Below are positions 21,771-32,410 of a stretch of 64,000 bases of DNA, in pieces (the stretch's first letter is position 1; every line of letters starts with the position of its first letter). A model generated the notes under the pieces. It did no database searches and was not told the origin of the DNA. It saw only the letters and a list, made by a program, of their open reading frames with translations. Origin of the DNA: Cryptomeria japonica (taxonomy: Eukaryota; Streptophyta; Pinopsida; Cupressales; Cupressaceae). The position numbers were made by a program, and so were the translations under genes. Where the stretch lies: NCBI RefSeq assembly GCF_030272615.1, contig NC_081406.1, forward strand, positions 460,746,072 to 460,810,071, in the 5' to 3' direction.

Positions 21771-22879
21771 TGTTGGAATCAAGGAACACTGAGGGGGGCA
21801 CTGAATCAGTGTTCTGCAATTTTTAACCTTATTAACTTGTCCTTTCAACCACTTAATGCAAATGAACAAAAGAAAGATGTAGAAACACAAAGAAAACAAC
21901 AACAACGCCATAACACCAAATTTTGTACATGGAAAACCAAGTTAAGGGAAAAACCATGATGGGGATGAGACCCACAATATAAGTATACTCTGTATAAGTA
22001 TACAAATATTGCAATGGAAATGCACATGCACTCAAGCACACTACCTAGAGCTCACTACACAAAAGAAATAAGGGAATTAACCTCGGAAGGCTCACTTCCT
22101 TACAAAATCTTTAAAAAAAGATAATTGGAATGCTTGAACTGAAAAATAGCATCTAAAAATGCCAACGTACATTTCCGGTTAAGCACAAAACACTTATTCT
22201 CTAGTCGCTTTGTTCCCCTATTCTACTTTATTCCAGAGCATAATTCCTTCAATTGCGCATGTGAAAATGTCCACAATTGATCACAAACACTTTTCACGCA
22301 CACACTGATATAAAAAATGGTCATATCCACTAGTCTTTTATATCTGCACCATGAAATTAAGTCTTCTACATATCGGCTAAAAGAACATTATCAAAATATT
22401 GAAACATGCATACATAGTTGGCTCAATCCTAGCTCCAATGCATATGGAGACCAAAAAGAATTACCCACATGCTTCTCGAATGTTTGCTAAACATCCTTGA
22501 ACACCAAAATTACTCTACCGATTCCACACAATGATCAATTAACCAAAACTTTCATACAACACTATTCATCCTGAAAACCTATATACCGGATCTTCTAGCT
22601 CAGTCAAGAATCAACACTAGAGGCTAAGATTCTAGAATAAGGTGCTCCAAACATATAACAACCTTCCTCTAGCTCCACAACACAATATCTTCAACTAAAA
22701 TGAAACACCAACCACAACACTGTAAACTTCTAGATCCACTATTCTAACTTCACCAAACTTAACCAAATCTTCATTCTGACTTTTAGTAGCATCAGATCAC
22801 ACATTGTAGATACAATATTTGACTTCGTTTGCCATCAATAAAAAACATCAGATGATCTATACAGTGTCTTTGGGCAACA
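21771..22879 (-). repeat. Isolated LTR, minus orientation
   Basis: On + it runs from TGTTGGAATCAAGG to TTTGGGCAACA. Near the left end it carries a perfect 9-bp C-loop hairpin (21784-21814) and the shared box in reverse (ggaaaaccaagttaagggaaaaacc, about 21930). The five flanking bases are gctttt-side on the left and aattt on the right and do not match. It is therefore a solo LTR with a decayed target site, or a truncated end. Confidence 0.65.
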
Positions 22880-22999
22880 AATTTTATAATGATGTAATGT
22901 TTAGATGTTTTATGAGGTTACTTAGAATGTTATGATGTGATCTTGATTGGAGAATGGTTAATGATGTTTTTACTATATTGTACTATGTGGATATGTATG

Positions 23000-24405
23000 T
23001 GTTGGCATTTTGAGTTTGTTGGCATTTTGCATAGAGATTACATTAATGATATGTTGTCATTAATGTCAATTAAACCGGTAATAGTATTCATGTTATTGTT
23101 GATATTGTTGTTTTTTATGTTGGCTACTAACCGGTTAGAAGAGATTTGTGGAAGACATGAAGCGGTATGGTAAGTTTCTGAGTTGAACCGGTAAACCGGT
23201 GTAACGGGTTAAATCTTTCTATGCATTGTAACCGGTAAAACCTATCAGTTGTTAAACCCTAACTGATCAAGTTTGTTGGTTTATTATGATGAGCGATAAT
23301 GATGGAGATATGTGTGATCATTGTATGAGGATAAGTTCAAATTGTTTTGGCACATTTGTTTATTGTCTAGGGAAGGAGAAAAGTGGATTGCATCTAATGC
23401 ACAATGCATGATGAGTTACAAACTCCGATGAAGCGGTGATCATAGAGCGGTTGTAATTTTTTTGAAGAATGTGAAGAGATTGTCATGATTTCTAATGGTC
23501 AAGATTGTATTGACTTGTTTGTAATCTTGATGATGAGAATTAGGTTTTGTTGTGTTACCAACCTAATTGATTTGTATTAAGGTCGATGAAGTTGTTTGTA
23601 AAGGTTGTTGGAAAGATTGGCAGAAACCTGTTGAATGTGTAGTTGCCTAACCAATGAATGGATCTGTACTTTGAGTGAAGGCAGATTGAAGCTTAAAAGG
23701 ATTTGATCAAGAAAATGTAGTGTTATTCAGACAGATCAAAAAAACCTATTGTTTTCTAACAATTATAGCAGAAGTGAAAGCCCTTAACTGGGTAAGCTCT
23801 AACAAGGTGGTACATTAGCTTGGATTCTTAAATCCTCCAACAAGGTTACTCCTAACAGGGTATTGTGGCTTTCATCAAGGCATATTTGTAAATATCTTAA
23901 CTGGGTAATTCCTAACCAGAATTAGTTCTTAACAAGACTTATTGTAAACCTTTAACAGGATTGGCTCCTAACAAGGTGAACTTCAGAAGAGTTCAGATAG
24001 CTATCCTTGTGAGTCTCATATCACCGTAGTTTTTACCTATTTAGGTTTTCCATGTATAAACATTTGTATCAAGTGGTGAATGTTTTTGTGGTTATGATTT
24101 TATTTGTTGATTTGATTAACTTCTGATAAGGCATGATAACTAGAAGCATTGAGAAATGAATATGTTAAGTTATGATTAAGCATTGTTGATGTTTACAAGA
24201 TTGAAGTTGTTTACTGTTAAGTTGTCACAACAGTCAAACCAGTTGATGTCAAGTATTCTTGTGAATATTGATCTTGACTGAGATATGTTTACTTTGTGTG
24301 ATTGAATTTAAGTTTGGGAACATTGTATTAGTTTTTCAATATACTATTTCACCCCCCCCCCCTCTCAGTATTCTACCAAATACTTATTATTTCATCATAC
24401 CATCA
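23000..24405 (+). repeat. Solo LTR (1406 bp), target duplication GTATG
   Basis: It starts TGTTGGCATTTTGAG and ends CATACCATCA. The 5-bp repeat gtatg occurs at 22995-22999 and 24406-24410. It contains the tgtcattaatgtcaa motif near its start, several accggt repeats, the shared box (gtagtttttacc then ggttttccatgtataaac, about 24028), and the C-loop motif at 24341-24371. The start has a near-repeat (tgttggcattttgca at 23017), so 23017 is an alternative start, but only 23000 gives a matching duplication. Confidence 0.7.
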
Positions 24406-24410
24406 GTATG

Positions 24411-26434
24411 CACAAGTTTTTGTATATTCTGATCCATGCAAGTACACAACATTAACTCCACTTGGCGTCATGGGTCTAAGTGTGCCTATATTCCCCAATT
24501 ATGGTTATAGGAGATAGGAAAATGGCCAAACATTATTACCTAGCCTAACCCATAATTTCTAATTAGGATGATTCATCCCTAATTCTCATGATTACACCTC
24601 TGGGTCACCATTGAGGTGATGACCAGTTACCCTTATGCTTATAGTAAATGACCAGTGAAGAGTGTCTGTGCATAGTCAATTAGTCATCCATTATTGCTAT
24701 TATAGTATGAATATTATTGATATTTCATCTTTAGTGCAATAATGCAATATTTTAATGGACATGGTGTTTTATGAAAATTCAATTTAAAGTGATTTAAGCG
24801 ATTTTGTTTTAGGGGAATTCTAGGAGTTTATTGATCTTGTGACTTTAAATTTGAATTTTTTATTATTTTATATTCCACCATAAATTGAACATATAATGTT
24901 GTTTTGGAATTCATTGAAAAACACTTAGTCTTTTCTCTTCTTTTTGCTCTCAAACCTTGTGAGGAGTGTATGAAAATGCAAAGAGTTTGATTCTTTGTGG
25001 GTAGAATTTTATGGGAATTGGATTGGAACGATTAAATTTGTGGAGCTTGACATGTTGTTTGAATTTGAGGAGCTTTGTAGAGTGTAGGCCTTCCTCTTTG
25101 CATTTGATGTTTCTTCTCAAGCCTGAGGTAGGAGTTCTTATTCTTTGATTGACTTACCTACTTGAAATTATTTTCCCATGCTTAAGATTTGTTTTTATTT
25201 GAATTATCACCCTCTTCCTCAAATGAGATTCTTCTTATTCATTGGATTTTAATGTGTGCATTGTCTGATTGAGAAAATGGGTGTTTTTGGGGATTTTGAT
25301 TCCCAATTTTTCATGATTCATCGTAGAGACTTTTTATTTCAATTTTTTTTTTCTTAGAGGTATTTATCAAATGAGTGGGAGCCAAATTTAGCCTAGTTCT
25401 AACCCCAATTGTAAAATTGATGCCCTGGATAGTCTCTTAGAGTCAAACCCCTAGTTCTAACCCAAATTGGTGCTTTTGGCATGTAGGTATGCATCTGCTA
25501 TGTAGAGTGGTCTAATTGATCAAATATGGTTCCATGGAAACCCAAAATATAACAATTGAATCCCAAAGTGGTTCTACTGATCACCAATGTGGTGCCTTTG
25601 ATCTGTTTTGGCCGGTAGCCACTATTTGGAATCGTTTAACCTAAGATGATTTTAGCATGAATTTATGATTTTAGCATGAATTTATGATCATTTCCTTATT
25701 TTGAGACCCTACAATTTCTCCTTGGTTGTGAGACTGAATGCATTGTTATGTATTTTGAGAGATTATTTATGATATTGTTATTGTTATGTTGATTGTAATA
25801 GGTATCTATGCATTGTTCTTATATGTTATCCAAAGTGGCTTTGACTATCGAGACCATTGCTACATTGAGGTGTCATATTTGATACTTGAACCATGCCTCC
25901 TTGAGTGCTTCTAACCAATAGTTTATGTTATGAGTAAAAGAAAATGTATACTATGCACTTAATGGAAACTTATTGTGATTGAATGCTTAGGTTGCACATG
26001 TGTGTGCATTTGAGTTCTCGTGTTCATAATGAGCCTGATGTGCCTAGGGCTTAGTTCATGGAGACAGTTGCATAGTGGACCTTATTGTGGGACTTATGAT
26101 TTAAATAACATGAGATGGTGCATTGTGTAGCATTAGTATGCATATGTTTCCCTTATGTTGAAATTCTTGTGAGGGCTTGGGATAAGTTGGAGGAATGAGA
26201 CCATCCATGGATGGATGATGTTAGCGGGGTCCTTGTCTACACAACAGGATTACCTAAACTTTGTGTGAGTTATTGGAGCTACACTTGATACTTCACCATT
26301 TATCTCCTTATCATATAGCCCTTTTAGAGATTGAGTAGAGACCCTATTGTGACCTCATGATTGAGTAGTTGACTTGCTTGAGTGTTTGGGCCGTGTGACT
26401 ATCTCCATCAGAACAGGGGGTGGACTTGAGGGTA
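24411..26434. other. 2-kb region without recognised genes or LTRs
   Basis: AT-rich sequence with no open frame longer than about 70 codons, and none with a recognisable family. A near-perfect duplicated phrase gatttt agcatgaatttat occurs at about 25659-25686. It may be old retrotransposon interior or host intergenic DNA; I cannot tell which. Confidence 0.3.
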
Positions 26435-26439
26435 CCACA

Positions 26440-27784
26440 TGTTGGATATTGTTGGAAAGTTTGTTGGAACAATGTTTGGTCATTAATGTCAACATATTCC
26501 TCTATGTATTCCAGTGTTGTAGGTAGATTAAATGAGTTGGTTTGGCCAATGTGCTGCATATGAGTTGTTGCAGTTTAATGGGTTTTGAGATAGGTATCTC
26601 TAGTTGATTCAGTTAAATTTTTTGCTGGTCTACATGATGATTTGATCGAGTTATGAGATCCGGTATTGAGGTTGGTTTTTTAGTTGTTTGTGGTGTTCAA
26701 TGTTCTAGATTCTTCTCTACATTGCTCTGGAATTGCAATATATTGGTTTGCGTATTTGGGACATTCATATGTGTGCTCAATTTAGATGGTTCATAATTTG
26801 GATATCTACAAGTGAATCTTTAAGTTTGTCAGTGCATTTAATCTGTGTTCTTGAGGTTCAATATAATGATGATGAATATTATAGTAAGTGGTGATGTTGT
26901 AGTTGTTGTTGTGGTAATTCACATTGCTTGTCGATGTTTTTAGATTGTTTTCTATTCATGTTGATGGTCTGCATTGATCATTGTGAACTTTATTGATCAT
27001 TTTCTTGATCTGGTGGTTTTGTTTGAATAATGAGATATTCATGTTGATTGTTGTGTGTTGCGGATGTTCATGGCTTAATTATTTGAGGTGTTGTATGATC
27101 TAGGAGTTTATTTGGGTCTAGACTATGTCTTAGTTGACATTGTTTTGGTCTGCATATTATGATGTAGTGTGCTCTTGTAATTTGTGATGAGTGTTGAGAT
27201 GACCTTGGATTATAGGTTGATGACTTGTATAAATAAATATAATAGTCATGTAATAAATTTATCTATGAGTGTATCTGAATGTGTGTCATCAGATAAAAGT
27301 GCAAGCAAGTGTTTTGATCTTTTGGAAGTGTGAAGATGTTTGGCAAAGAAGATCAATCAATGTTATTAACTAGAACTATAACCAAGCATGAGAAGATGCT
27401 ATTTCATCAGTTCATGATCCTTCAAATGTAATCCGAATGTTTTTGTAAGATAGTTAGTCTTCCTCAGGGTTGTAGCCCTTCTTAGGTTACGTGGTTTGAG
27501 CAATGAGCTATAGGCAATGTGCCTAAATGCATGTGCATTCCCCATTGTAATATTTTATTTACTCCTAATAGGGTACTATCTCATTGAGGGTAATTTTCCA
27601 CTATGGTTTTTCCGTTAACCAAGTTTTCCATGTAAAAAATCTTGGTATTATGTGTGTTATTGATACGGTGTTGATTTGTACTTTAACTGTTAATTATCAG
27701 ATCTCAATTTGTGATTAAGTTGAGTAAAGTTTTTGTGCAAACTAATTCACCCCCCCCTCTAAGTTTGTTGCCTTTTTTCAAACA
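26440..27784 (+). repeat. Solo LTR (1345 bp), target duplication CCACA
   Basis: It starts TGTTGGATATTG and ends TTTTTCAAACA. Exact ccaca repeats lie at 26435-26439 and 27785-27789. It has the tcattaatgtcaaca motif near the start, a TATA box (tataaataaa) at 27238-27247, the shared box cactatggtttttcc at 27600, and the C-loop motif at 27738-27767. Confidence 0.85.
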
Positions 27785-27789
27785 CCACA

Positions 27790-28439
27790 AGGTCGAGTGG
27801 AATTGAATAAATCACCATTGGGGACTGGTGGACATATTCACAAGCACCTTGAAGAGCTTATTCACCCTTATGGTTACTTGTTCTTCCTCTTTCTACATTG
27901 TTGGTTTTTTAAGTAAATGTAATTTGATTTGATCATTGTAATAATTGGAAAACTATGTATTAAGAACACTCCATATGGAGGATGATGTAATGTAAACATA
28001 TTGATATGATTTGAGTAGGCTTTAGTGGACCAATGTTGGAGCTAGCTACAACACATGATTATGTATGATTCTCTTTTTAGTTTTGATTGGTTTAAAGAGT
28101 CTAATATATTAATAGTGACAAATAATTACATAATCATTAAGGGAGAAAAATTGAGTCTAAAAATATCCCCAAATAGTCCATCAAAAACAATCTAATGTAC
28201 CTAGGACAAAAGCACCCCCATCCATCAAGAATTTTTCCATTATGTCACCCCATGATATCTAGCCTAAACAGTTACAAAACATATACATTCGGACTTGCAG
28301 TGAGCCACTTTTAGAAGACAAAATGAAACATGGTGTATATACTATAATAAAAAAACTTAATTTACTATCACAATTTCTTTACCTTTTGTGCATGGAGACA
28401 CTCTTTGAGCATCAATTTATATGAACCTACATCTTAATG
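27790..28439. other. Region without recognised genes
   Basis: AT-rich sequence with no supported open frame. No repeats shared with the elements around it were noticed. Confidence 0.3.
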
Positions 28440-28982
28440 ATTCTTAGTAGGGAAACCAATTCATAATGTTCTACTCGACTTCTTCATAGAGCCCATCGAC
28501 CTGGCCTGTTTGTGCCATGAGAAGGAAGCAACATAAGCAGGAGCTGAGAACTTATCTAAGGACCCCATTTCTCTAGCTCCCACTATATTCTCCTTTCATC
28601 CATTGCCTTCAAATAATCCTTCACACCCACCATGCCAACTTGTATTGAGGCCCTTAAGACCTCCTTATTATTGTTTGCACTCGAAATAAGGAAGGGGTTA
28701 AGGGGAGCATAAATTCACTCACCTGTAACCACATACCACCTGGAAGACAAACCCCTTCCCTTCAAATGGAATGGCCATAAGAATCTAAAAATCCCCACAC
28801 CACTCCTCTGTGAGGCAGCTATCCACCAACCATTTCACTATATCCTTTGCCTTCAATTCAAAACTCCAAGCGAAAAACATTGAGGTCATAAATGCATTGC
28901 ATATATATTTGAAAGAGAACTTAAGGTAATCATCACTAATTAAAATTATGGTGGTTAACCAGCTCAAACACCACTTTTCCAA
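28440..28982 (-). pseudogene. Possible host-gene relic, unidentified
   Basis: On the minus strand an open frame from 28982 to 28785 (65 codons) reads like real protein (LKAKDIVKWLVDSCLTEEWCG). The text stays protein-like after a stop and a frame shift (LKGRGLSSRWYVVTGE), followed directly by a GTGAGT splice-donor-like sequence. Beyond that, NNNKEVLRASIQVGMVGVKDYL continues in the same style. I do not recognise the family. The tryptophan- and cysteine-rich stretch is unlike any transposon protein here. It may be a decayed exon pair, or chance. Confidence 0.3.
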
Positions 28983-28989
28983 AATCCTA

Positions 28990-29400
28990 ACACTTCAAAT
29001 AAAGTGATTTTCTTCATAATTTGACACTAGGCCTTGTAGGACAACAAACAGGGTTTTTCTAGCATAATTTCCCAACTAGGTCACAAATCAAAAATATGAT
29101 CACCATTTAGGATACCCTTTTTATAATTTTACAACATATATTTAAATAGATAGGGGTTACTTTTGCATGAAGGGATCCAAAAATTGATTGTCCTATTTCT
29201 TCACTAGACCTAATTAAGACAATAAATTGGGTTTTCCGGCCATAATTTTCAATGCAGGTGTGAAATAAAAAATGTAAACATGGTTTCAAACACCCATTTG
29301 GACCTTTTAAAATATATGTCAAAACCAAGGTAGGTTACTTTATAAAAAATTATTTAAAACTTGATTGTTCTACTTCTTGAATAGACTTAATTAGATAAAT
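28990..29400. repeat. Degenerate tandem repeat, about 178-bp period
   Basis: The sequence ggacaacaaacagggtttttc at 29039 recurs as agacaataaattgggttttcc at 29217, and the following 170 or so bases match in order (cataatttcc/cataattttc, gtcacaaatcaaaaat/gtgtgaaataaaaaat, ggttactttt/ggttactttat, cctatttcttcactagacc/tctacttcttgaatagact). At least two units are present, with part of a third on the left. Confidence 0.65.
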
Positions 29401-29462
29401 ATTCATGCAAAGAAAAGAACAATCACCTATAACTTTCGCAAATAAAAGAATTAGGAAAATTG

Positions 29463-30657
29463 TGTTGGCTTGATGATGATAATAGAGTTGTAATAGGTTG
29501 ATTGATTAATTTATTTTTGTTGTCATTGATGGCAACCATGTTTTCTTAGTTATCTAAGTCTATTAGACCAACCAGTATAGCTTAACCGATAGTGGAATCT
29601 TTCAGACAACAAAACTGCTAAGTTGTCATTAAACGAGTAAACAAGAATAAAGCAATGATCAAGCAACTAGTATGGAAGATTGGAGAATAGTTAGATGTTG
29701 CGGTTTGGAACATATGTTTATGACATTGGCATGGAGTCTTTGATTGGAACCGCATCAGCAGATTGAGAGTATTGAGCAAGTTATGATCGGAAGAACAGTC
29801 ACAGGCAGTAAGAACAAGGAACTGGTAAAGAAGAGTTACTTTGATTGGTTACCGGTAGAGTTTATATTATATTTTTTATTTATGTTTTGTTGGATGATAT
29901 AAGTAAAGTGTAATGAGTGGAAAAATGAATAAGGTGACTAGATTTAATGAACCTATGGAATTGTTCCAAGGTTCTTAGCCGACTTAACAGAGTCTTTATA
30001 AGGAGATGAAAGTTGTAAGATTTCATGGATCAAGAGTGAGAATTTGATCATGTGGTGGAAGGAGTTAGGTTTTGATGTTTAGTCGATGATACAAGTTAAG
30101 TAGAAGTGGATCTAATCAGGTATAGAGATGCTAATAATAGATTAGGCAAACTTGTTGTTCCTTAATAGTTGCAGCAAGAAAATCCCCTCACAAGGTCACT
30201 CCTAACATGGTGCGGTAGGATCCTAACATGTCCAAAGTTTAAAATCCTCTAAAAAGATGATAGATTAGCTTATTTTTTTTAAATCCTCTAGCAAGTTAGC
30301 TCCTAATAGGGTTGGGTCCTAATAGGCCTTATTGTAATAGCTCTTAACCAGGATAAAGTACTCTTAACTAGGTGTCACCCCTAACAGGGTGTTGTATGAC
30401 CTTAACTAGTCAGATCTCTATTCTATAGATAGTTGATCCTTGAGGGTACTAATTACCACCATGGTTTTTCCCATTTGGGTTTCCATGTGAAAAATCATCG
30501 TGTTAGAGTTTGCATGCTTTGTTGGATATTTTATTTTGTGGTTATATTTCTTACATGGATATTGATTTTTTCAGATTGGTGAAACTTGTTATCAAATTTA
30601 TTAAGTTTTTTCTTGCACTGATTCACCCCCCCCTCTTAGTGCCTTATAAGTTTATCA
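29463..30657 (+). repeat. 5' LTR of element G (1195 bp)
   Basis: It starts TGTTGGCTTGATG and ends AGTTTATCA, two bases before the primer binding site. It has the tgtcattgatggcaacc motif near the start, the shared box caccatggtttttccca at 30457, and the C-loop hairpin (gcact with agtgc) at 30615-30642. Confidence 0.85.
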
Positions 30658-30659
30658 AT

Positions 30660-30671
30660 TGGTATCAGAGC
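30660..30671 (+). other. Primer binding site of element G
   Basis: The sequence TGGTATCAGAGC is the canonical complement of the initiator-Met tRNA 3' end, and it is unmutated. Confidence 0.9.
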
Positions 30672-30719
30672 CTAATTCCCTTAAGGCTTAACCACTTGGG
30701 AAGGATCTTTAAGGATAAC

Positions 30720-31304
30720 ATGGGTGAAGGTTCAATGAGTTACAGAGAGATTTCAAATAGACTTGCAGAATATGAAGAAGCCTATAATGAACTAAAGGTC
30801 AAGTACAAAGATTCATTAGCTAAGAGAAAAGAGTTGGCTAAGCAGTTGTTGGAACTCAATGAAAACAGTTCATCTAAGGAAGCAAACATTGATGCCTTGG
30901 ATAATGAGGTGGAAAAGATGAATGATAAAAATTCAAATGTGAGGAGAGAGTTGGAAGCCCTTACCATAAGGATGAGCCAAGAGTTGGAAGCGAGGAGAAC
31001 AGGTGAAGACAAAATAAGAGATCAAGAGCATAAGATCGTTAAGATGAACCGAGAGATTAGTAACCTGCATACACATCTTCATGAGGAAAAAGAAGAAAAA
31101 GAGGAGACACAAGTTGATCTAGACATGGCTATGTGTCTTAAAGAAAGTCTTACAAAGAAGAATGAGGAGCTTACCAAGGAGTTGGCTGATGCTAATGAGT
31201 TACTAGCTAAATTAAACAAGAGCACTGTTTTGCTTGATGAGAAGATTCATACACAAAGGAATAATGGAGATACACATGGCTTCAGATACATAACCTTTGA
31301 TTAA
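30720..31304 (+). CDS. Coiled-coil gag-like protein of element G
   Basis: The frame is already open in the LTR. The first methionine after the primer binding site is at 30720, giving 194 residues (MGEGSMSYREIS...). Nearly the whole length is a predicted-looking coiled coil rich in E, K and L (EAYNELKVKYKDSLAKRKEL, later LTKKNEELTKELADANELL). The frame ends at a TAA (31302-31304) but continues in phase into the knuckle region, so the original protein was longer. It lacks the NY..W core typical of copia gag in A, C and I. A structural or RNA-packaging role is inferred from the knuckles downstream. Myosin-like coiled coils give misleading database hits, so similarity alone should not decide function. 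Confidence 0.6.
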   Translation: MGEGSMSYREISNRLAEYEEAYNELKVKYKDSLAKRKELAKQLLELNENSSSKEANIDALDNEVEKMNDKNSNVRRELEALTIRMSQELEARRTGEDKIRDQEHKIVKMNREISNLHTHLHEEKEEKEETQVDLDMAMCLKESLTKKNEELTKELADANELLAKLNKSTVLLDEKIHTQRNNGDTHGFRYITFD

Positions 31305-31879
31305 AAAGAGTCATCTAGTACCAAGGACAACATGCATGAAGCCAAATCAACACCAAACACCAAGAATATCACTGATAAGAGAACCTACAAACCAAAATGT
31401 TTTAACTATCATAAAGTAGGTCATACTGCTAATGTTTGTAGAAGTAGATCTAGTACTTTTGATGGATATAGACCTAATGCATGTCAAGGTTATAAGCCTA
31501 TTACTTTTGATGGATATTGCTTCAGTTGCAACAAGTATGGGCATAGAGATGTTGAGTGTAGGTCAAGAGTGATCAATTAGATATCTTACATGAATCTGAG
31601 GTCTAATGGTGAATGGTAAAGATATTACAGATTGAAGAAACCCTACTTAATTGGCAGAGACCTTATGTGAACTGATCTAGTCCTTATGAAATGGAGAATG
31701 GATGGAATGTGACATATTCAATCTATCACAACTATGGTCATATTGCTATGAACTACCAAAGAAGAACTGGTAGAGGCAATGCTGGACCCTGGAGAGCATC
31801 TGGAATGGCATGTTTCCATTGTCACAAACCGGGACACCTTGCAAAGTTTTGTAAAGATAGAATTGAACGAACCAGTTAA
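31305..31879 (+). pseudogene. gag: Four CCHC zinc-knuckle region of element G
   Basis: In phase with the coiled coil are knuckle 1 (31398-31439), with its second Cys changed to Tyr, and an intact knuckle 2 (31518-31559, CFSCNKYGHRDVEC). After a stop at 31578-31580 and a change of frame come knuckle 3 (31715-31756), in which all three Cys read Tyr, and an intact knuckle 4 (31811-31852, CFHCHKPGHLAKFC). Each spans exactly 14 codons. Knuckles bind single-stranded nucleic acid. Gag of the other copia elements here has one, so four is unusual. Confidence 0.7.
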
Positions 31880-32410
31880 TCTATTTATTGACTAGAAAGG
31901 AAAGAAGAAGGTAGATGTGGAAGAAACCATAAGAGAGATGAATAAGATACGAGGGAAGAAAAGTGAGGAGAAACCATCAAAGGATTGCAATTATTCACCT
32001 AGTGTGGAGAATCCCTCACTAGTAAACTAAGCTATGTATGTAGCTTATAGGGAGCAGATTATCAGATCCATTCCCAAACCCCCTAAATGGTGTGCGTTAA
32101 GTAAAATCTGCATACTTTGATGCATTATGTTGTTATGAAGTGATTTTCTGATCAAACTGATATATTTTAATGTGTCATGTGAGCTGGTAACAAGTTTTAG
32201 GGTTGAATAGTGATTAGGGTAAGTTCAATTGGTATTGCATTAAATGCAGTTGAATAAAAAGCTATTTTACAATTTCATTTCTCACCTTACATTTTCATGA
32301 GCACATTTGGAGAGCAACAAAAACACAAAAGAGAGTTTGATTGTTTCTTTGGTGAACTTGTTAGCGGATTGAGAAGATTTATCGAGAAGGGAATTAGAGA
32401 AAGTGCATTA
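31880..32410 (+). other. Tail of element G before the junction with H
   Basis: At first a lysine-rich continuation (KKVDVEETIREMNKIRGKK in an interrupted frame, about 31902-31960) is readable up to about 32030. Further right it is AT-rich. A short open frame from 32297 (MSTFGEQQKHKREFDCF) runs across the junction into antisense pol, so only its first 38 codons could be genuine. I do not recognise it. Confidence 0.35.

Larger units (their letters stand above)
29463..32410 (+). mobile_element. Element G: gag-only LTR element with coiled coil and four zinc knuckles
   Basis: It has a 5' LTR, a perfect primer binding site, a coiled-coil ORF, and a stretch with four CCHC-type knuckles. The sequence then stops being recognisable, and the antisense RNase H of element H begins at about 32411. 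No protease, integrase or RT motif is seen anywhere in it and no 3' LTR is present. It could be a truncated autonomous element, or a non-autonomous gag-only type such as the elements termed TR-GAG. Confidence 0.65.

Noticed and set aside
21771-22879. A target-site duplication for this LTR
   Set aside because: The flanking pentamers (gcttt and aattt) do not match well enough to claim one.
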